Assembly: GCA_963575745.1 (NCBI GenBank)
Contig: CAUYUJ010001289.1
Span: 1-64,000, forward strand
From: Prorocentrum cordatum
Taxonomy: Eukaryota; Sar; Dinophyceae; Prorocentrales; Prorocentraceae
Direction of reading: 5' to 3'
DNA length: 64,000 nt
Shown: positions 60,525 through 64,000 of the stretch, in pieces
How positions within the stretch are numbered: position 1 is the stretch's first letter
How the letters are laid out: every line of letters starts with the position of its first letter
Notes under the pieces: model-generated
The model's input: only the letters and a program-made list of their open reading frames with translations
Told to the model about the DNA's origin: nothing
Databases searched by the model: none
Program-made: the position numbers and the translations under genes

Positions 60525-61492
60525 GGGGTACGCACGACGGGTTGCCGACAGCACGACGGTGAACAATACGTCGGAAAGCAGCAGTGCGATTCTGGCACCC
60601 CCGAGTCGGACTAGCAGTGCGTCGTCCACCGCCCCGTTGAGCCCTACGACGGGGACCAGCAATAACTCTTTGGTGGTCTCCAAGGGACAAGTGGTAGTTG
60701 CTCGCAACTATTCTAGCCGCCGGCGAGCTGTCCTGCACGTTGGGACGGTTCTTGCGCCCATTGGCCCGTTGGCCATACGGCGTGCACTCAGAGGAGGAGA
60801 AGGTACCCATACCTCTACCCTTTCCTCGTTTTCACCTTTCTGGGCCTGCCGAGCGGCCCTCGTCGCCACCGCTGGATTCGCCTCGAAATCCTGGTCAGAG
60901 CACACCCCTGGAGAGGTCCAGGGATCAGCGGTCTCGGTACCCTATGCTCTCCCCACATACGGCGTGCACGCAACACAACATGTTCCGTTCTCCCAGGGTC
61001 CGCAGTGCGATGTGCGAGCGATCCTGGGCCACGCGTCATTCGCGGTGGCGACTGCACGCGGCCACGGCAATCTTGCTTTCAGCGGCAGCTGCCTGCCGTG
61101 TATCGTTTGGTCTGGCTGTGGCTGTACGCGTGTCCTCATGCAGTTGCGTCTCCTGTGTTGATTGGCCTTCGCAGCCAGCGCACTGGTACGCGTGAGCAGC
61201 GTGCCGCTGCAGATGCAGTCTACGCACGCCGACGCCCATACGGTCAGGAGCTTTGGCTTCGTGTGTCGCGTCGCCGGTCGTGGCCCTCCGCAGTTCGGCG
61301 CGACACGCTGACCACGCCCCCGTCCTCCACGTCCTGAGCCTTTCCGAGCCTCGTGCCCCGCGGAGCGCAGCGATACGCTATCAGCTCGAAGGGCATCGCA
61401 TGTCGCCATGGCCGCCGCCGCGACACGCTTCACAACAAATTCTGGTCGTAGTGAGGTCGAGCACTTTTCTAATGCTACCCCTTCAGGCCCAT
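60525..61492. other. Unassigned sequence
   Basis: Long frames are open (plus to 61161; minus 61655-60942) without recognisable domains. The portion at 61305-61440 resembles 43310-43445. No gene called. Confidence 0.3.
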
Positions 61493-61655
61493 TTCGATCC
61501 GATCGAGCCGATTCGATATTCATTTTGGCCAGCCGGATACGATTCGATGCCGATATTCCGACGATCCGATGCGGCCCGGTGCGTGCATGGTTGCCTTGTG
61601 CATCCTGGCGTGGCGCAGCCGGTCCGATTTGATTTTCGACTCCGTGCCGATCCAC
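61493..61655. repeat. M10 repeat, copy 2
   Basis: See 33750-33930; shared words include GCCGATTCGATATTC, ACGATTCGATGCC and TTGTGCATCCTGGC. Confidence 0.6.
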
Positions 61656-62007
61656 GCCGTGTCAGAAGTCAGCGTGCGTTGTGGAGGGCGATCAGTGGAG
61701 AGGAAGCATGTTGCCAAATATTCACCAGATGTCTAAAACCTGATTCGAACATGTCTTAAACCTGTGAAATGTATGTGTTAAGCATTTTTAAGCAATTTTC
61801 AAACATGTTAAGCACGTTTTCAATTCAATGATAGGATTGTTAGGGTGTCCATCGTCATGGCATCCACAAGCTTGCACGTCGTTTAGTCACAAGCCTGCCC
61901 TGAGGGAAATCCAGGAAGCCTCAAGGTGCGCGCAATACTTGCATCACCTAGTGCACACGTCCGCCCTGTCACATCTGGGACGACGATCGCGATGCTCTGA
62001 CCCGAGT
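61656..62007. other. Unassigned sequence with an AT-rich patch
   Basis: 61735-61830 is AT-rich with near-repeats of ACATGTCTTAAACCTG and GTTAAGCATTTTTAAGC. Nothing coding seen. Confidence 0.35.
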
Positions 62008-62066
62008 CCGACGTGAATCCGACGTGAAGCCGACGCGAGCCCGACGAACATCCGACGTGGATCCGA
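62008..62066. repeat. Short tandem repeat (TCCGACGTGAA)n
   Basis: Five or six degenerate 11-12 bp units such as TCCGACGTGAA and CCCGACGAACA. Confidence 0.8.
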
Positions 62067-62340
62067 CGTGAAGTTGGTCTCAAGCTGCTCTGCGAGGCCT
62101 CCAGGATTCTCTTCACATCGGTCAGGGCTTGACCTAAACGCTGTTTTTGGAGATTTCGTGGGCCGTTTTCGTTTCGATCTCGTTTTGCGGTAAAGGCGGA
62201 TTCGAGACAAAGGCGAGGGAGAACGAAGACAAAACGAACACGGAAAACACTGCTTAGGTTCAGCCCTGATATTGGCCAAGGTTGACGGATCCACGCCGTG
62301 TCAGAAACCAGTGTCCATGTCGTCTCGCGTCGAAGTAGCC

Positions 62341-62530
62341 TCAAGTCGGGCCTGTCCCCCTACAGGGGGATCTTCGACGAAAAGGAAAGAATACCCCCAA
62401 AATAGTCAAAATAATAAAAAAATAGTCTGGGGACTATTTTTGGACTATTTTTTGGCCTTTCTGGAGTATGTTTGGGGTATTTTTTATTTTTCGTCGAAAA
62501 TCCCCCTGTAGGGGGACACGCCCGACATAA
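62341..62530. mobile_element. M3 inverted-repeat element, copy 4 (complete)
   Basis: Ends TCAAGTCGGGCCTGTCCCCC and GGGGGACACGCCCGACATAA. Inner arms TTCGACGAAAA and TTTTCGTCGAAAA. The centre AAAAAAATAGTCTGGGGACT then ATTTTTGGACTATTTTTT is itself a hairpin. 190 bp. Confidence 0.9.
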
Positions 62531-62914
62531 AATCAGCCGTAGGTAGGGGTCCTGCCCGAGGAGCCTGCGAGAAGGAGGACTGCACCTACGCCCACGGCTT
62601 CGGGGAGCTCCGCAGCTCGAGCGACCAGGGTGGCTCCGAGGCGCCCCGGTCGTCGTCGACGCCGTGGCCGCCGCAGTCGTCGTCGTCTTCGCCGTCCTCG
62701 TCACCGTCGCCGTCTGACGACGCAGTTCCCAGAGAGTTCCCAGCGACGGTGTGCTTCCCAGCAGCGGCGCCTCACCGAGAGCGTTTGGGTGGTGCTCAGA
62801 CCGTCCCGAACGGCCGCTGGAGACTCGATTTATGACCCAACAACCACCAGGAGACCGGCTCGGGTGGGGGAAGCACGGAGAAGAGGTGGGAGGAGGATGG
62901 ATATAGAGAGAGAG
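62531..62914. other. Unassigned sequence
   Basis: GTCGTC-rich part at 62650-62720. No recognisable gene. Confidence 0.3.
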
Positions 62915-63089
62915 GAGGAATAGGTGGGAGGAGGGGGAGGAGGAGGAGGAGGAGGAGGAGGAGGAGGAGGAGGAGGAGGAGGAGGAGCAGGAGGAGGAGG
63001 AGGAGGAGGAGGAGGAGAAGGAGGAGGAGGAGCAGGAGGAGCAGGAGGAGGAGGGGGAGGAGGAGGAGGAGGAGGAGGAGGAGGAGAGG
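62915..63089 (+). repeat. (GGA)n microsatellite at the 5' edge of LINE-F
   Basis: GGA/GAG triplets with GCA interruptions. Confidence 0.95.
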
Positions 63090-64000
63090 CGTTGACCTCT
63101 CAAGGGGACAGAGGTTGACCCTGATTGCGCGCTGGTTTTGGGTTTGATATTGTACCATCATACCAGCCACGTCTGTTTCTCCTGAGCGGCGCCACTTGCG
63201 CCGCCTGCCTGAACCCTCTTGGCACCGCCGCTTTCGCAAGAAGCGGCATCAGGCGCGACTTTTAGTCGCCGTGGCCGCTGCGGTGGACACCTTGGAGAGC
63301 CATCATAGCCGCCAGATGCCAAAGGAAGCCCCTGCAGATTCATGGACGTGTACGAGCTGCAACAGATGGAACTACAATCGCTACAACAAGTGTCGATGTG
63401 GTCGAGATCGCCCTGCTGGAGATCGTGTCCCAGGCGGGCGCCCAAGGTCCACCAGCCAGTCGCGCAAGCCACGCGCGGAGGGCTCCAATGGGGACCCAGA
63501 TGTGGAGCGGATCATCAAACGTGTTCCGCCGATGACGCCCGAGATGGCGGCCATGCACCAGTTCAAGAACAGCCTCGCCCCACCGCCCGAGGACGACAAC
63601 AGGCTGATGATCTGGCGACAGGATATGCGCAGAAAGCTATATCAGTTAGGCCAACTTATCAAAGTCATGGCCAAGCTCGACCGTTCAGACCCGCAGGCAG
63701 AAGAGGAGATCAGCTGGATCAAGTACATGATGACCACCCTGGGTGGCACGGAGAAGCAAGTGAACACAGCCAAGCTGGCCCTGATCAAGGCCAAGGAGAG
63801 GCTTGTCACTTTTCAGAAGAAAGTTCAGGAGGCCAAAGAGGACGAGGCCAAGTGCTTGGAAGAAATAAATGGATTGGAAACTACTATTCGCCAGCTTCAA
63901 GAGGGCGATACCGACATGCTAGCTGGTGGTGTATTCTCGCCGCCACAGGGACCTGCTGCTGGGTTCCAGGGGCCCCAGGGCATGCCGCCCCAGGGGGTAC
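63090..64000 (+). mobile_element. LINE-F: 5' end of a non-LTR retrotransposon, cut by the window
   Basis: Inferred from an ORF1-like zinc-finger/coiled-coil frame beginning about 225 bp after a GGA array, the same order as LINE-B. Endonuclease and RT would lie beyond the window. Confidence 0.5.
63316..64000 (+). CDS. LINE-F ORF1-like protein, incomplete at the 3' end
   Basis: The frame is open from 63148 to the window end; 63316 is its first ATG. The N-terminus carries SWTCTSCNRWNYNRYNKCRC, a W-x-C-x2-C-x3-N-x6-C-x-C cluster close to the RanBP2-type finger but with one residue in the second Cys pair instead of two. A basic Ser/Arg/Gly stretch follows, then VERIIKRVPPMTPEMAAMHQ, and from about residue 110 a long charged helix (QLGQLIKVMAKLDRSD, IKAKERLVTFQKKVQEAKED, AKCLEEINGLETTIRQLQEG) that should form a coiled coil. 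The end is Pro/Gly/Gln rich (GPAAGFQGPQGMPPQG). Same layout as LINE-B ORF1. It appears undamaged as far as it goes. It could instead be a host zinc-finger protein; the microsatellite-flanked context favours the LINE reading. Confidence 0.6.
   Translation, partial: MPKEAPADSWTCTSCNRWNYNRYNKCRCGRDRPAGDRVPGGRPRSTSQSRKPRAEGSNGDPDVERIIKRVPPMTPEMAAMHQFKNSLAPPPEDDNRLMIWRQDMRRKLYQLGQLIKVMAKLDRSDPQAEEEISWIKYMMTTLGGTEKQVNTAKLALIKAKERLVTFQKKVQEAKEDEAKCLEEINGLETTIRQLQEGDTDMLAGGVFSPPQGPAAGFQGPQGMPPQGV

Noticed and set aside
63089-63125. Possible degenerate spliced leader before LINE-F
   Set aside because: Only CTCAAG and scattered bases match DinoSL; too weak for a feature.
1-64000. tRNA or rRNA genes
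   Set aside because: I scanned for T-arm-like and conserved rRNA words by eye and found no convincing case; a dedicated search could still find one.

Overview
The window looks like dinoflagellate nuclear DNA. The strongest evidence is a perfect 22-nt dinoflagellate trans-splicing leader (DinoSL) copied into the genome on the minus strand at 13135-13156, plus a 20/22 relic on the plus strand at 26450-26471. High GC, very long triplet microsatellites, several decaying non-LTR retrotransposons, abundant short inverted-repeat elements, satellites and almost no conventional genes fit a large, repeat-rich dinoflagellate genome. The genus cannot be fixed from sequence alone. A run of 100 N at 52341-52440 marks an assembly gap.

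Layout. 1-6745: LINE-A (+), with ORF1, APE-type endonuclease, reverse transcriptase and RNase H, broken by in-frame TGA codons and one frameshift. 6746-7282: a (CCT)n array. 7283-13156: LINE-B (-), nearly full length, starting exactly at a DinoSL that abuts (GGA)n. 13157-19100: short inverted-repeat elements and minor repeats. 19100-25850: LINE-C (-), a different lineage with a C2H2 zinc finger and a methyltransferase-like tail, interrupted by a 42-bp satellite and GGA arrays. 26450-28545: the only plausible host-type gene, with a relic SL upstream and two inferred introns; the first intron is itself an inverted-repeat (introner-like) element. 28546-43480: minisatellites, microsatellites and inverted-repeat elements. 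43480-46290: a 90-bp satellite of about 31 copies. 47930-52311: LINE-D (+), 5'-truncated and heavily frameshifted. 53311-54110: LINE-E (+), a 3' fragment with a putative nuclease domain. 54110-63090: more inverted-repeat elements and microsatellites. 63090-64000: LINE-F (+), the start of an ORF1 that runs off the window.

Two themes tie the region together. First, most LINEs are bounded by triplet microsatellite or polypyrimidine tracts, often the same repeat on both sides, which suggests insertion into (or seeding of) microsatellites. Second, at least ten families of short terminal-inverted-repeat elements (called M1-M11 here) are scattered through the window. One M2 copy can be spliced out in frame as a GC-AG intron, and one element (M5) sits inside another (M4) with a precise 3-bp target duplication.

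Protein calls rest on motifs read by eye; no database search was run. Most long open frames elsewhere are products of period-3 repeats, not genes.
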